Below are positions 1-6,533 of a stretch of DNA of 15,801 bases, one piece after another. A model generated the notes under the pieces. That model worked only from the letters and a program-made list of their open reading frames with translations, did not search any database and was not told the DNA's origin. The stretch comes from QWPN01 sp044360305 (GTDB taxonomy: Bacteria; Planctomycetota; Planctomycetia; Pirellulales; UBA1268): assembly GCA_044360305.1 (NCBI GenBank), contig JBIKKQ010000075.1, forward strand, positions 1 through 15,801, given 5' to 3'. Position 1 is the stretch's first letter. Each line of letters opens with the position of its first letter. The position numbers and the translations under genes are program-made.

Positions 1-51
1 GCCGCGGCATCGGAAGCCACGCCGGCTGCGGAGCCCGGGGCCGCGAAGTGA
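1..51 (+). CDS. C-terminal tail of an upstream protein (partial)
   Basis: Frame 1 is open from the window edge to a TGA at 49-51 and encodes 16 residues (AAASEATPAAEPGAAK) rich in Ala, Pro and Glu. The stop lies 13 bases before the yicC start, so the two genes are probably co-transcribed. Low-complexity Ala/Pro/Glu tails are common at the end of planctomycete SecG, and from memory secG often precedes yicC in that phylum. That identification is a guess, since no conserved domain lies inside the window. The other two frames here are also open or nearly so, so even the reading frame is an inference from the composition and the well-placed stop. Confidence 0.4.
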   Translation, partial: AAASEATPAAEPGAAK

Positions 52-64
52 CCGGAGCCCGTTC

Positions 65-943
65 ATGGAGAGCATGACGGGCTGCGGCGACGCGACGGTC
101 ACCGACGGCGCGAGCAGTTGTCGGGTCGAGATCCGCGCGGTCAACAACCGGTTCTTCAAGTTGTCGCTCCGCACCCGGGAGGGCTTCGGCGGCCTCGAGA
201 GCCGGGTCGAGGGCGTCATCCGCCAGCGGGTGCGCCGCGGCTCAGTGCAGGTGAGCCTCGATCTCTCCGGGCCGGCGGCCTCCACGGGCCGCAGGCTCGA
301 CCGCGACCAACTGGCGGTCTACCTCGCCGATGCCGGGGAATTCTGCGGCCGGCACGGCCTCGAGCCGCCGCGGTCGGTGGAGCCGCTGCTCGGTCTCCCC
401 GGGATCGTGGTCGAGGCCGCCCCCGACGAGGTGGCGCTCGACCGTGCCTGGCCACTCATCGCCCGGGCCCTCGACGGCGCGCTCGACCGGCTCGACGGCA
501 TGCGCCGGACGGAGGCGGCGGCCCTGGCGGCCGACATGCGGGCCGTCTTGGACGACATCCGACGGATCGTGGCCGCGATCCGCGACCGCGTGCCGGGCAT
601 CCTCGCCGATCACCGCGCCCGGCTCGTCGAGCGGGTCTCCCGGCTGCTGGAGCAGACCGGGACAACGCTCACCGAGGCCGACATCGCCCACGAGGTGACG
701 CTGATCGCGGACCGGTCCGACATCGCCGAGGAACTCGTGCGGCTGGAGAGCCACGTCGCCCAGTTCGAGCGGCTGCTGGACACCGAGTCGCCTGGCCGGT
801 CGCTCGATTTCCTCGCTCAGGAACTGGCCCGCGAGGCCAACACGATCGCCTCGAAGTCGCTCGACGTCGAGGTCGCCCACGCGGTCGTCGAGCTCAAGAC
901 CCGGGTGGAGCGGCTCCGCGAGCAGGTCCAGAACGTCGAGTGA
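65..943 (+). CDS. yicC: YicC family endoribonuclease-like protein
   Basis: A 292-residue protein, the usual length of the YicC family. The N-terminus MESMTGCGDA matches the family signature (M-x-SMTG-G), followed by the conserved EIRAVNNRFFKLSLR stretch at about residues 23-37. The C-terminal DUF1732 region (about 205-292) ends with REANTIASKS, then VVELKTRVERLREQVQNVE, which is nearly the family consensus. The ATG at 65 is chosen because it puts SMTG at the family position, and a GGAG lies about 8 bases upstream. E. coli YicC has been described as an endoribonuclease acting in RNA turnover. That role is transferred from the family, and catalytic residues cannot be assigned from the sequence alone. 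The gene is followed by gmk, a common pairing in bacteria. Confidence 0.93.
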   Translation: MESMTGCGDATVTDGASSCRVEIRAVNNRFFKLSLRTREGFGGLESRVEGVIRQRVRRGSVQVSLDLSGPAASTGRRLDRDQLAVYLADAGEFCGRHGLEPPRSVEPLLGLPGIVVEAAPDEVALDRAWPLIARALDGALDRLDGMRRTEAAALAADMRAVLDDIRRIVAAIRDRVPGILADHRARLVERVSRLLEQTGTTLTEADIAHEVTLIADRSDIAEELVRLESHVAQFERLLDTESPGRSLDFLAQELAREANTIASKSLDVEVAHAVVELKTRVERLREQVQNVE

Positions 944-944
944 G

Positions 945-978
945 CCGGATCGCCGATGCGGCGAGCCGGGGCCGTTTT
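945..978 (+). terminator. candidate hairpin terminator after yicC
   Basis: CGCC (951-954) pairs with GGCG (960-963) around a GATGC loop, and flanking CCGG at 945-948 can pair with CCGG at 966-969. TTTT follows at 975-978. The stem is short and interrupted, so this is weak evidence. It fits with a separate promoter-like element just before gmk. Confidence 0.28.
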
Positions 979-1010
979 CCACCCTCTTTCTCTTCCCGGC
1001 AGGCCTGCGG

Positions 1011-1016
1011 TACAAC
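1011..1016 (+). promoter_or_regulatory. -10-like element immediately before gmk
   Basis: TACAAC sits 6 bases before the gmk ATG (1023). If it is a sigma-70 -10 box, transcription would start at or next to the A of the ATG and give a leaderless gmk mRNA. There is no clear Shine-Dalgarno before gmk (the bases are ATCGGG), which fits. The region about 17-18 bases upstream is pyrimidine-rich (TTTCTCT) and is a poor -35 match. Confidence 0.3.
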
Positions 1017-1022
1017 ATCGGG

Positions 1023-1673
1023 ATGGACGTCGTCCCCGGCAAACTCGTCGTCATCTCCGGCCCCTCGGGAGTGGGAAAGACGACGCTGCTTCGGCGCCTG
1101 CTCGCCGCCCTGCCCCATCTGGTCCCCAGCGTCTCGGCCACCACCCGCCCCCCGCGGGCCGGCGAGCGGGACGGCACGGACTACCACTTCATTCCCCTCG
1201 CCGAGTTCGAGGAACGCCGGAAAAACGGCGAGTTTCTCGAATGCTGCCAGGTCTACGGCCGGCAGCACTGGTACGGCACGCTCGTCAGCGAGGTGGCCCC
1301 GCGGCTCGCCGCCGGAAGCTGGGTCGTGCTGGAGATCGACGTCGAGGGTACACTCTCGATCCTCGAGCGGTATCCCGACGCGATCACCATCTTCGTCGAG
1401 CCCGCCCACCCCGACCAACTCCTCCAGCGGCTCCAGGGCCGCGGCACGGAGTCGGCCGAGGCGATGGCGCGGCGGCTGGAGGTGGCGCGGCGCGAACTGC
1501 TCGAGGCCGACCGCTACCGGCACCGCGTCGTCAACGACGACGTCGATACGGCGCTGGCCCGGATCGAGTCGATCCTCGCCGGCGCCGGTCTGCCGGCCCA
1601 CGGGGCGGACCGACCGCCCCACCACCATTCACCGACCGTTCCGAACCGAACCACCCAGGGAGCACGTTCATGA
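1023..1673 (+). CDS. gmk: guanylate kinase
   Basis: Phosphorylates GMP (and dGMP) to GDP with ATP in purine nucleotide synthesis. The 216 residues carry the P-loop GPSGVGKT (13-20), the GMP-binding SATTRPPRAGE segment (38-48) with the two conserved arginines, GTDYHF (51-56), FLECCQVYG (71-79) and EIDVEG (104-109). These are all in the order expected of guanylate kinase. Between VYG and YGT there are about two extra residues relative to the usual spacing. The last 20 or so residues (Pro/His-rich) go beyond the conserved domain and overlap the rpoZ translation signals. The stop TGA (1671-1673) overlaps the rpoZ ATG (1670-1672), so the two are translationally coupled. ATG 1023 is chosen because the protein then begins directly before the first beta strand. 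Confidence 0.96.
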   Translation: MDVVPGKLVVISGPSGVGKTTLLRRLLAALPHLVPSVSATTRPPRAGERDGTDYHFIPLAEFEERRKNGEFLECCQVYGRQHWYGTLVSEVAPRLAAGSWVVLEIDVEGTLSILERYPDAITIFVEPAHPDQLLQRLQGRGTESAEAMARRLEVARRELLEADRYRHRVVNDDVDTALARIESILAGAGLPAHGADRPPHHHSPTVPNRTTQGARS

Positions 1674-1933
1674 TCGACGACCTGCGCGAAGAAGAGATCG
1701 TCAACAAGGTCGGGGGCCGCTTCAAGCTCTCGACCCTCATCCAGAAGCGGCTCGTGGCTCTCAACGCCGGCGGCCGTCCGCTCGTGGACGTAGCCACCGA
1801 CGACAAGATGGCGATCGTCATCGAGGAGATCAAACAGGACAAGATCTTCCTCGACACGTCGCTCAACCTGCGGATCACCGGCGAGTCGGAGGAGGCGGGC
1901 GGACCGCTCGATTTCGATCCCGGGATCATGTGA
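1670..1933 (+). CDS. rpoZ: DNA-directed RNA polymerase omega subunit
   Basis: An 87-residue protein, typical omega length. It supports RNA polymerase assembly by clamping the beta-prime subunit. Residues 11-36 (VNKVGGRFKLSTLIQKR through NAGGRPLVD) are the omega core, with the helix around LIQKR matching the usual AAKRARQL segment in position. An acidic/hydrophobic middle (EEIKQDKIFLD) and a Gly/Asp-rich tail follow. The ATG lies inside the gmk stop (ATGA overlap), with an AGGGAG Shine-Dalgarno about 8 bases upstream at 1657-1662. The gmk-rpoZ pair is widespread in bacteria, which supports both calls. Confidence 0.92.
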   Translation: MIDDLREEEIVNKVGGRFKLSTLIQKRLVALNAGGRPLVDVATDDKMAIVIEEIKQDKIFLDTSLNLRITGESEEAGGPLDFDPGIM

Positions 1934-1963
1934 AGCCGGAGCCGTTTGCCCGTCGTCGCCGGT

Positions 1964-1993
1964 CGGCCGATGCGATCGGCCGCCGCGCTGCGG
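1964..1993 (+). promoter_or_regulatory. two adjacent hairpins in the rpoZ-coaC spacer
   Basis: A perfect 8-base-pair stem, CGGCCGAT (1964-1971) with ATCGGCCG (1975-1982) and a 3-base loop, is followed one base later by CCGC-GCT-GCGG (1983-1993). Together they fill the space between the rpoZ stop and the coaC Shine-Dalgarno region. No T-run follows, so a classic intrinsic terminator is unlikely. An mRNA stability or translation-tuning hairpin, or chance in GC-rich DNA, are the alternatives. Confidence 0.35.
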
Positions 1994-2002
1994 GATGAGT
2001 GC

Positions 2003-2578
2003 ATGGCCACGTCGTTCGAAGGGCGGGAAATCGTGCTCGGCGTCTCGGCCGGGGTCGCGGCCTACAAGGCGGCGGCGCTGGCCAGTCTGCTCGTGCAGCA
2101 GGGGGCGGGCGTGACCGCGGTGCTGCCGCCGCGGGCGCGGCGGTTCGTCGGCGCGGCGACGTTCGCCGCGCTCACCGGCCGGCCGGTGGCCACGCGGTCG
2201 TTCGACCCGGCGGCATTTCCGCTCGGCGCCCACATCGAGCTCGCCGCCCGGGCCGACGTGGTCGTCGTCGCCCCGGCCTCGGCGGATCTCCTCGCCCGGG
2301 CGGCCGCCGGCGCGGCCGACGATCTGCTCTCCACGCTGCTCCTATGCGCCGAGTGCCCCGTGCTCTTCGCCCCGGCGATGAACGCGGCGATGTGGGCCCA
2401 TCCCGCCGTGCAGCGCAACGTCGCCCAACTCGCGGCCGACGGGGCGACGATCGTCCAGCCGGGCACCGGCTGGCTCTCCTGCCGGCGGCAGGGGGCCGGG
2501 CGGATGGCGGAACCGGAGGAGATCGCCCTCGTCATCGGCACCACGCTCGACGGCCGGCCGCCGGCGACGCGGACCTGA
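2003..2578 (+). CDS. coaC: phosphopantothenoylcysteine decarboxylase (stand-alone CoaC flavoprotein)
   Basis: Decarboxylates 4'-phosphopantothenoylcysteine to 4'-phosphopantetheine with FMN, a step in coenzyme A synthesis. The 191-residue protein shows the HFCD flavoprotein hallmarks: GREIVLGVSAGVAAYKA at the N-terminus (7-23), the catalytic His in GAHIELA (His77), APASADLLAR (90-99) for FMN/substrate binding, the PAMNAAMW motif (124-131), and the substrate-clamp segment LSCRRQGAGRM with Cys160. ATG 2003 is preferred over a TTG at 1946 and an ATG at 1970 because the conserved strand begins a few residues later and the earlier starts would translate through the hairpins. CoaC and CoaB are one polypeptide in most bacteria, but here coaB is a separate gene 17 bases downstream in another frame. 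Confidence 0.9.
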   Translation: MATSFEGREIVLGVSAGVAAYKAAALASLLVQQGAGVTAVLPPRARRFVGAATFAALTGRPVATRSFDPAAFPLGAHIELAARADVVVVAPASADLLARAAAGAADDLLSTLLLCAECPVLFAPAMNAAMWAHPAVQRNVAQLAADGATIVQPGTGWLSCRRQGAGRMAEPEEIALVIGTTLDGRPPATRT

Positions 2579-2595
2579 CCCGGCTCGGGGGGACG

Positions 2596-3240
2596 ATGGC
2601 GACGATCCTGCTCACCGCCGGCCCGACCCGCGCCTACCTCGACGACGTCCGCTACCTCACCAACGCCTCCAGCGGCCGGATGGCGCGGGCCCTCGCGGCG
2701 GCGGCCCTGGCCCGCGGCCACGCGGTGACGATCGTCAGCGGCCCGGTCCACGTCGCCTACCCGCGCCGGGCCCGGGTGATTCCCGTCGTCACCACCGCCG
2801 AGATGCTCGCCGCATGCCTCGCCGAACTGCCGAAGAGTGATGGCGTGATCGCCGCGGCCGCCCCCTGCGACTTCGAGCCCGTTCGCCGGGCGGCGGGCAA
2901 GATCCCGCGGACGGCGGCCGGGCTGACGCTGAAGCTCGCCCCCACGACCGACGTCATCGCCGCGCTCGCCCGGCGCCGGCGGCCGGGGCAATGGTTCGTG
3001 GCCTTCGCCCTCGAGCCCGGGGCCGACCCGCGCCGGGCGTTCGAGAAGATCACCGCCAAGCGTTGCGACCTGATCGTGGTCAACGACGTGACGGCGCTGG
3101 AGGCCGACACCACCGCCGTCGCCGTGTACGACGCCCGGCACGAAGAGCTGGGCAGGAAGCGGGCCTCGAAGCGGGTCGTGGCCGGCTGGCTGGTGCGGCT
3201 CATCGAGCGGCATCTCGGCGCCGGCGGCCGCGGCCGCTGA
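2596..3240 (+). CDS. coaB: phosphopantothenate-cysteine ligase (stand-alone CoaB)
   Basis: Joins 4'-phosphopantothenate to cysteine using a nucleotide triphosphate, the step before CoaC. The 214 residues correspond to the C-terminal half of bifunctional CoaBC: ILLTAGPTRAYLDDVRYLTNASSGRMA (4-30) contains the Arg (19) and Asn (23) matching E. coli R206 and N210. AAAAPCDFEP (86-95) fills the place of the AAVADY motif, and AGKIPR (100-105) carries the conserved Lys102. VVNDVTALEADTTAVAVYD (161-179) matches the Asn/Asp-rich segment near the end. The start ATG has a strong purine-rich GGGGGGA about 4 bases upstream. This is evidence for a real independent start and against a frameshifted fusion. 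The C-terminus ends in a short Gly/Arg tail. Confidence 0.87.
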   Translation: MATILLTAGPTRAYLDDVRYLTNASSGRMARALAAAALARGHAVTIVSGPVHVAYPRRARVIPVVTTAEMLAACLAELPKSDGVIAAAAPCDFEPVRRAAGKIPRTAAGLTLKLAPTTDVIAALARRRRPGQWFVAFALEPGADPRRAFEKITAKRCDLIVVNDVTALEADTTAVAVYDARHEELGRKRASKRVVAGWLVRLIERHLGAGGRGR

Positions 3241-3275
3241 CGCCGCCGCGGGTGGAGCAACGGCCCCGGTGCCGC

Positions 3276-3281
3276 TATAAC
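3276..3281 (+). promoter_or_regulatory. candidate -10 element upstream of argC
   Basis: TATAAC lies 38 bases before the argC ATG in an otherwise GC-rich 79-base spacer. At 17 bases upstream the sequence is TGGAGC, matching only three of six -35 consensus positions. The implied 5' leader is about 30 bases. It suggests that argCJ is transcribed independently of the coaCB cluster. Confidence 0.38.
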
Positions 3282-3319
3282 TTCCGCCTTCCCGTCCCTC
3301 CCGGGCCCTCGAGATCACC

Positions 3320-4342
3320 ATGCCGCGCGAACGCATCAAGGTCGCCATCCTCGGCGCCACCGGCTACACGGCCCTGGAGGCGATCAGGATTCTCCTGCGC
3401 CACCCGGAGGCGGAGATCGTCGCCGTCACCAGCCGCCAGGAAGGCAAACCGCCGATCTCCAGCGTCCATCCCTCGCTCGTCGGCCGGCTCGACCTGCCGC
3501 TCGAGGATCTCACGGCCGAGGAGGTCGGTGCCCGCGCCGACTGCGTCTTCGGCTGCCTGCCGCACGCGGCCAGCGCCGAGATCCTGCCGCGGGTCCTCGC
3601 CGCCGGGGCCAAAGTCGTGGACTTCAGCGCCGACTACCGGCTCGACGACCCGGCCACCTACCGCGAATGGTACGGCCACGAGCATCCCGACCAGGAGCGG
3701 CTCGGTCGCACCCCCTACGGCCTGCCGGAGCTGTTCCGCGACCGGATCCGCGGCGCCACGCTCGTCGCCAACCCGGGCTGCTACTCGACGTCGGCGATCC
3801 TCCCCCTGGCCCCGCTCCTCAAGGCTGGCCTGGTCGCGGCCGACGACATCATCGTCGACAGCAAGAGCGGCGTCAGCGGCGCCGGCCGACAGCCGAAGCT
3901 GACGACGCATTTTCCCGAGTGCAACGAGAGCCTCTCGGCCTACAACGTCGGCCGCCACCGGCACACGCCCGAGATCGAGCAGGTGATCGCCCGGCATGCC
4001 GGCGTCCGGCCGGCGGTGATCTTCACGCCGCAACTGGCCCCGATGGACCGCGGCATCCTGTCCACGATCTACGCCAAGCCGACGAAGACCGTGACAGAGG
4101 CCGACGTCATGGGCCTGCTCCGCGAGGCCTACGCCGGCGAGCGGTGCGTGCGGATCGTGGACCATCTGCCCGCCACCAAGGACACGGTCGACACGAACTG
4201 CTGCGACATCACGGCCCGCGTCGTCCGCGGCCGCGTCCTCCTCATCAGCTGCCTCGACAACCTCCTCAAGGGGGCCGCCGGGGCCGCGGTGCAGAACTTC
4301 AACCTCCTCTTCGACCTCCCCGAACACGCCGGAATGGCCTGA
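3320..4342 (+). CDS. argC: N-acetyl-gamma-glutamyl-phosphate reductase
   Basis: NADPH-dependent reduction of N-acetylglutamyl phosphate to the semialdehyde, the third step of arginine synthesis. The 340 residues start with the Rossmann fingerprint VAILGATGYTALE (8-20). The catalytic cysteine is in VANPGCYST (Cys154). FGCLPHAAS (78-85), VVDFSADYRL (99-108) and the SKSGVSGAGR segment (181-190) follow family order, and YNVGRHRHTPEIEQ (208-221) carries the active-site His. Near the end, TNCC and LDNLLKGAAGAAVQN are the usual C-terminal signatures. Its TGA shares one base with the argJ ATG (TGATG), indicating translational coupling. The protein is complete, with no missing key residue. Confidence 0.96.
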   Translation: MPRERIKVAILGATGYTALEAIRILLRHPEAEIVAVTSRQEGKPPISSVHPSLVGRLDLPLEDLTAEEVGARADCVFGCLPHAASAEILPRVLAAGAKVVDFSADYRLDDPATYREWYGHEHPDQERLGRTPYGLPELFRDRIRGATLVANPGCYSTSAILPLAPLLKAGLVAADDIIVDSKSGVSGAGRQPKLTTHFPECNESLSAYNVGRHRHTPEIEQVIARHAGVRPAVIFTPQLAPMDRGILSTIYAKPTKTVTEADVMGLLREAYAGERCVRIVDHLPATKDTVDTNCCDITARVVRGRVLLISCLDNLLKGAAGAAVQNFNLLFDLPEHAGMA

Positions 4343-5562
4343 TGATCAGCGAAACCCCCGTCCGCCTGCCGATCCCCCCCCTGCCCCGCGGCTTCCGCGT
4401 CGCCGGCGTGCATGCCGGACTGAAGCGGAATCCGACCCGCGAGGACATCGCGCTGGTGGTCTCCGACATGCCGGCGACGGCGGCCGGGGTGTACACGACG
4501 AACCTCGTGTTCGCGGCACCCGTGGCCTACGACCGGGCGCTGACGCCGGGGGGAAATTTTCGCGCCATCGCCATCAACTCCGGCAACGCCAACGCCTGCA
4601 CCGGCGCCCGCGGACTCGACGACGCCCGGGGCATGGCGGCGGCCGCCGCCGGCCTCGTGGGCGCGACCGCCGACGAAGTGCTCGTGCTCTCGACGGGGAT
4701 CATCGGCGAGTTCCTGCCGCTGGAAAAGATCGGCCGCGGCCTGGAGCGGGCGGCGACGGCGCTCGGCAGCGACGACGACGCGGCCGTCCGGGCCGCCCGC
4801 GGCATGATGACGACCGACACGCGGCCGAAGCTCGCCGGCGGGACGTTCAACGCGGCCGGGACGACCTACACGCTGTTCGGGATGGCCAAGGGGGCGGCGA
4901 TGATCGGCCCGCGGCTGGCGACGATGCTCGGCGTGGTGCTCACCGACGCGGCCATCGAGCCCGCCGACGCCCAGCGGCTGCTCCGCGCGGCCGCGGAAAC
5001 GTCGTTCAACTGCGTCAGCGTGGACGGCCACATGAGCACCAACGACACCGTCCTGCTGCTCGCCAACGGCGCCGCGGGGGGCAGCCCCCTGCGGGGCGCC
5101 GGCCTCGAGGCGTTCGGCGCGGCGTTGACGGCCGCCTGCGAGTCGCTGGCCTGGGAGATCGCCGACGACGGCGAGGGGGCGACGCACGTGCTGCGGATCG
5201 AGGTTCGGGGCTGCGCCAGTCGGGAGGACGCCCGGACGGTCGCCCGGGCGATCGCCGACAGTCCGCTGGTGAAGACCGCCGTGCACGGGGCCGACCCCAA
5301 CTGGGGCCGGATCGTCTCGGCCGCCGGGTACGCCGGCGTTCGGTTCGACCCGGCGGCGGTGCGGCTGCGGCTCAACGGCACGCTGCTGTTCGAGGCCGGC
5401 GCCCCCGTGCGTTTCGACGGCGATGCCGTTTCGGCGGCGATCAAGGCCTCCCGGGAGACGCTCATCGAGTTGGACGTCGGCAGCGGGCCGGGCCAGATTC
5501 GCTTCTACTCCAGCGACCTGACCGCGGATTACGTGCACCTCAACGCCGACTACCACACCTGA
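4342..5562 (+). CDS. argJ: glutamate N-acetyltransferase / ornithine acetyltransferase (ArgJ)
   Basis: Transfers the acetyl group from N-acetylornithine to glutamate, recycling acetyl in the arginine pathway. Some members also acetylate glutamate from acetyl-CoA, and which applies here cannot be read from sequence. The 406-residue precursor has INSGNANACTG (78-88), the oxyanion-hole STGIIG (117-122), and the autoproteolysis site RLATMLG, with cleavage expected between Ala193 and the nucleophile Thr194 to give alpha and beta chains. The beta chain has SFNCVSVDGHMSTNDT (221-236), HGADPNWGRI and the C-terminal NADYHT expected of the family. The usual KGSGMI before the cleavage site reads KGAAMI here. 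The start overlaps the argC stop by one base. No DNA-binding or leader peptide is seen. Confidence 0.96.
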   Translation: MISETPVRLPIPPLPRGFRVAGVHAGLKRNPTREDIALVVSDMPATAAGVYTTNLVFAAPVAYDRALTPGGNFRAIAINSGNANACTGARGLDDARGMAAAAAGLVGATADEVLVLSTGIIGEFLPLEKIGRGLERAATALGSDDDAAVRAARGMMTTDTRPKLAGGTFNAAGTTYTLFGMAKGAAMIGPRLATMLGVVLTDAAIEPADAQRLLRAAAETSFNCVSVDGHMSTNDTVLLLANGAAGGSPLRGAGLEAFGAALTAACESLAWEIADDGEGATHVLRIEVRGCASREDARTVARAIADSPLVKTAVHGADPNWGRIVSAAGYAGVRFDPAAVRLRLNGTLLFEAGAPVRFDGDAVSAAIKASRETLIELDVGSGPGQIRFYSSDLTADYVHLNADYHT

Positions 5563-5576
5563 TCGGCCGCGGGCGA

Positions 5577-5604
5577 GGCGAACCAGCGACTGGGAAAATT
5601 CGCC
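5577..5604 (+). terminator. hairpin after argJ, candidate terminator
   Basis: GGCGAACCAG (5577-5586) pairs with CTGG (5590-5593) and TTCGCC (5599-5604) around a CGA loop, with GAAAA bulged on the 3' side. It begins 15 bases after the argJ stop, where a terminator would be expected. No T-run follows, so termination is plausible but not shown. Confidence 0.4.
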
Positions 5605-5613
5605 GCCGGAGCA

Positions 5614-5619
5614 TATAGT
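5614..5619 (+). promoter_or_regulatory. candidate -10 element for the 5723-8463 gene group
   Basis: TATAGT in an A/T-richer patch (GCATATAGTT) just past the argJ hairpin. TGGGAA lies 17 bases upstream and matches three of six -35 positions. Transcription would start near 5626, giving a leader of about 100 bases that contains a hairpin. Confidence 0.38.
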
Positions 5620-5634
5620 TCGGGCACCGGTCGG

Positions 5635-5662
5635 GCCTGCCGTGCGTCTTGACGCGGCGGGC
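5635..5662 (+). promoter_or_regulatory. stem-loop in the leader of the acidic-protein gene
   Basis: GCCTGCC (5635-5641) pairs fully with GGCGGGC (5656-5662), with one T-G wobble. A further GCG/CGC helix (5644-5646 with 5653-5655) closes a TCTTGA loop. It lies shortly after the predicted transcription start. I do not recognise a known riboswitch. Confidence 0.33.
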
Positions 5663-5722
5663 CGGAAACTGTTTGCTCTCTACGACATTCCGGATTCCCG
5701 CCCTGCAGGGTTTCGCTTCCCG

Positions 5723-5995
5723 ATGACCAGTTACGCCACCACCATTCCTCCGGCTCTCGGCGGCGCGGTCCGCTCGGCCGTCACCTGCTCGATCGACCCG
5801 GATGACGAGGACGACGCCGGCGACGAAGAGGATCTGACGATCGCCCAGCCCGCGGCCGACGAGGAGTCGACGTTCGACGATTTCGACGACGATTTCGACG
5901 ACGATTTCGAGGAAGAGGAGAACGACCCCGACTGGGACCACCCCGACGACGGCGACGACGAGTTGCCACCCGGGAAGGGACCGGGCAGGAAGTAG
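5723..5995 (+). CDS. small highly acidic hypothetical protein
   Basis: A 90-residue protein with no recognised domain. A short uncharged N-terminus (MTSYATTIPPALGGAVRSAV) is followed by a tail in which about a third of all residues are Asp or Glu, including FDDFDDDFDDDFEEEEN at about 51-67, and then a small basic end (PGKGPGRK). The Phe-Asp block is encoded by a 12-base tandem repeat (5873-5917, TTCGACGACGAT units), so its length could vary between strains. No signal peptide or membrane helix is seen, so a cytoplasmic, probably disordered protein is likely. ATG 5723 is preferred over an in-frame GTG at 5642, which lies inside the leader hairpin. Similar acidic proteins occur in planctomycetes as far as I recall, without known function. 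Confidence 0.68.
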   Translation: MTSYATTIPPALGGAVRSAVTCSIDPDDEDDAGDEEDLTIAQPAADEESTFDDFDDDFDDDFEEEENDPDWDHPDDGDDELPPGKGPGRK

Positions 5996-6030
5996 ACCCC
6001 GTTCCACCCCTGCAGCACTGCGAACCACCG

Positions 6031-6501
6031 ATGGCAGGCCGCGACAGCCCGCAATCCGGACCAGAGGACGCGAACGCCCCGGGCGGCTCGCTGCCGGGTG
6101 GGAAACCGGCCGGCCGGAGCCGCAAGCGGACGCCGACGGCCTGGTTTGGCACGCTATCGCAGCTCGATTTCGACATCGATTTCTTCGAACGGCTCCTGGC
6201 CCGCAAGGCGGATTCGGTCGAGGTGCTGCGGATCCTCGCCGAACTGGTCTCCAAGCGGGGCCTGGTAAACCGCGCGGTGGCTCTCGACCGGCGGCTGGTC
6301 GAACTCCTGCCCGACGACTTCCTCGCCCGCTACAATCTCGCCTGCTCCCTGGCCCGGGCCGGACAGTCCGACGAGGCGATCGACTCGTTGTCGCGGGCGA
6401 TCCTCCTCGGCTACGACGACCTGGCGCACATGGAGAGCGACCCCGACCTGGAGTCGCTGAAGAGTCATCCCGATTTTCAGGCGCTGCTGGGGAGTGAGTG
6501 A
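6031..6501 (+). CDS. TPR-repeat protein of unknown function
   Basis: A 156-residue protein. Residues 1-37 are Gly/Pro/Ser-rich and end in a basic patch (GRSRKRTPTAWFG). Two helix-turn-helix repeats of tetratricopeptide type follow: about 63-96 (VEVLRILAELVSKRGLVNRAVALDRRL) and about 97-130 (ARYNLACSLARAGQSDEAI with the conserved Asn-Leu-Ala, Gly and Ala positions). The C-terminal LESLKSHPDFQALL helix is a common cap after such repeats. It probably serves as a protein-binding adaptor in the cytoplasm, and the partner is unknown. It lies 35 bases after the acidic protein and its stop is 32 bases before the next gene's likely ATG, so it is probably in the same operon. No clear Shine-Dalgarno precedes ATG 6031. 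Confidence 0.8.
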   Translation: MAGRDSPQSGPEDANAPGGSLPGGKPAGRSRKRTPTAWFGTLSQLDFDIDFFERLLARKADSVEVLRILAELVSKRGLVNRAVALDRRLVELLPDDFLARYNLACSLARAGQSDEAIDSLSRAILLGYDDLAHMESDPDLESLKSHPDFQALLGSE

Positions 6502-6533
6502 TCGCTCCGGCCACGGCCCGTGCCGGAGCACGC

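Noticed and set aside
2540..2600. Frameshift breaking a fused coaBC gene
   Set aside because: coaB has its own ATG with a purine-rich site, coaC ends after its last conserved segment, and no conserved residue is lost at the junction. A check against relatives is still advisable.
2062..3360. 432-codon minus-strand ORF opposite coaC and coaB
   Set aside because: It crosses two well-supported genes and has biased Gly/Ala/Arg composition without domains.
4129..5556. 475-codon minus-strand ORF opposite argJ
   Set aside because: No recognisable motif, composition of a shadow frame, and argJ is fully supported on the other strand.
5649..5687. TTGACG (5649-5654) as a -35 box with TACGAC (5682-5687) as -10
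   Set aside because: The spacing is 27 bases, too long for sigma-70, and TTGACG lies in the loop and stem of the leader hairpin.
6498..6533. GTG 6498 as the start of the phosphorylase
   Set aside because: It overlaps the previous stop attractively, but the added residues do not match the family and ATG 6534 has a better-spaced ribosome-binding site.
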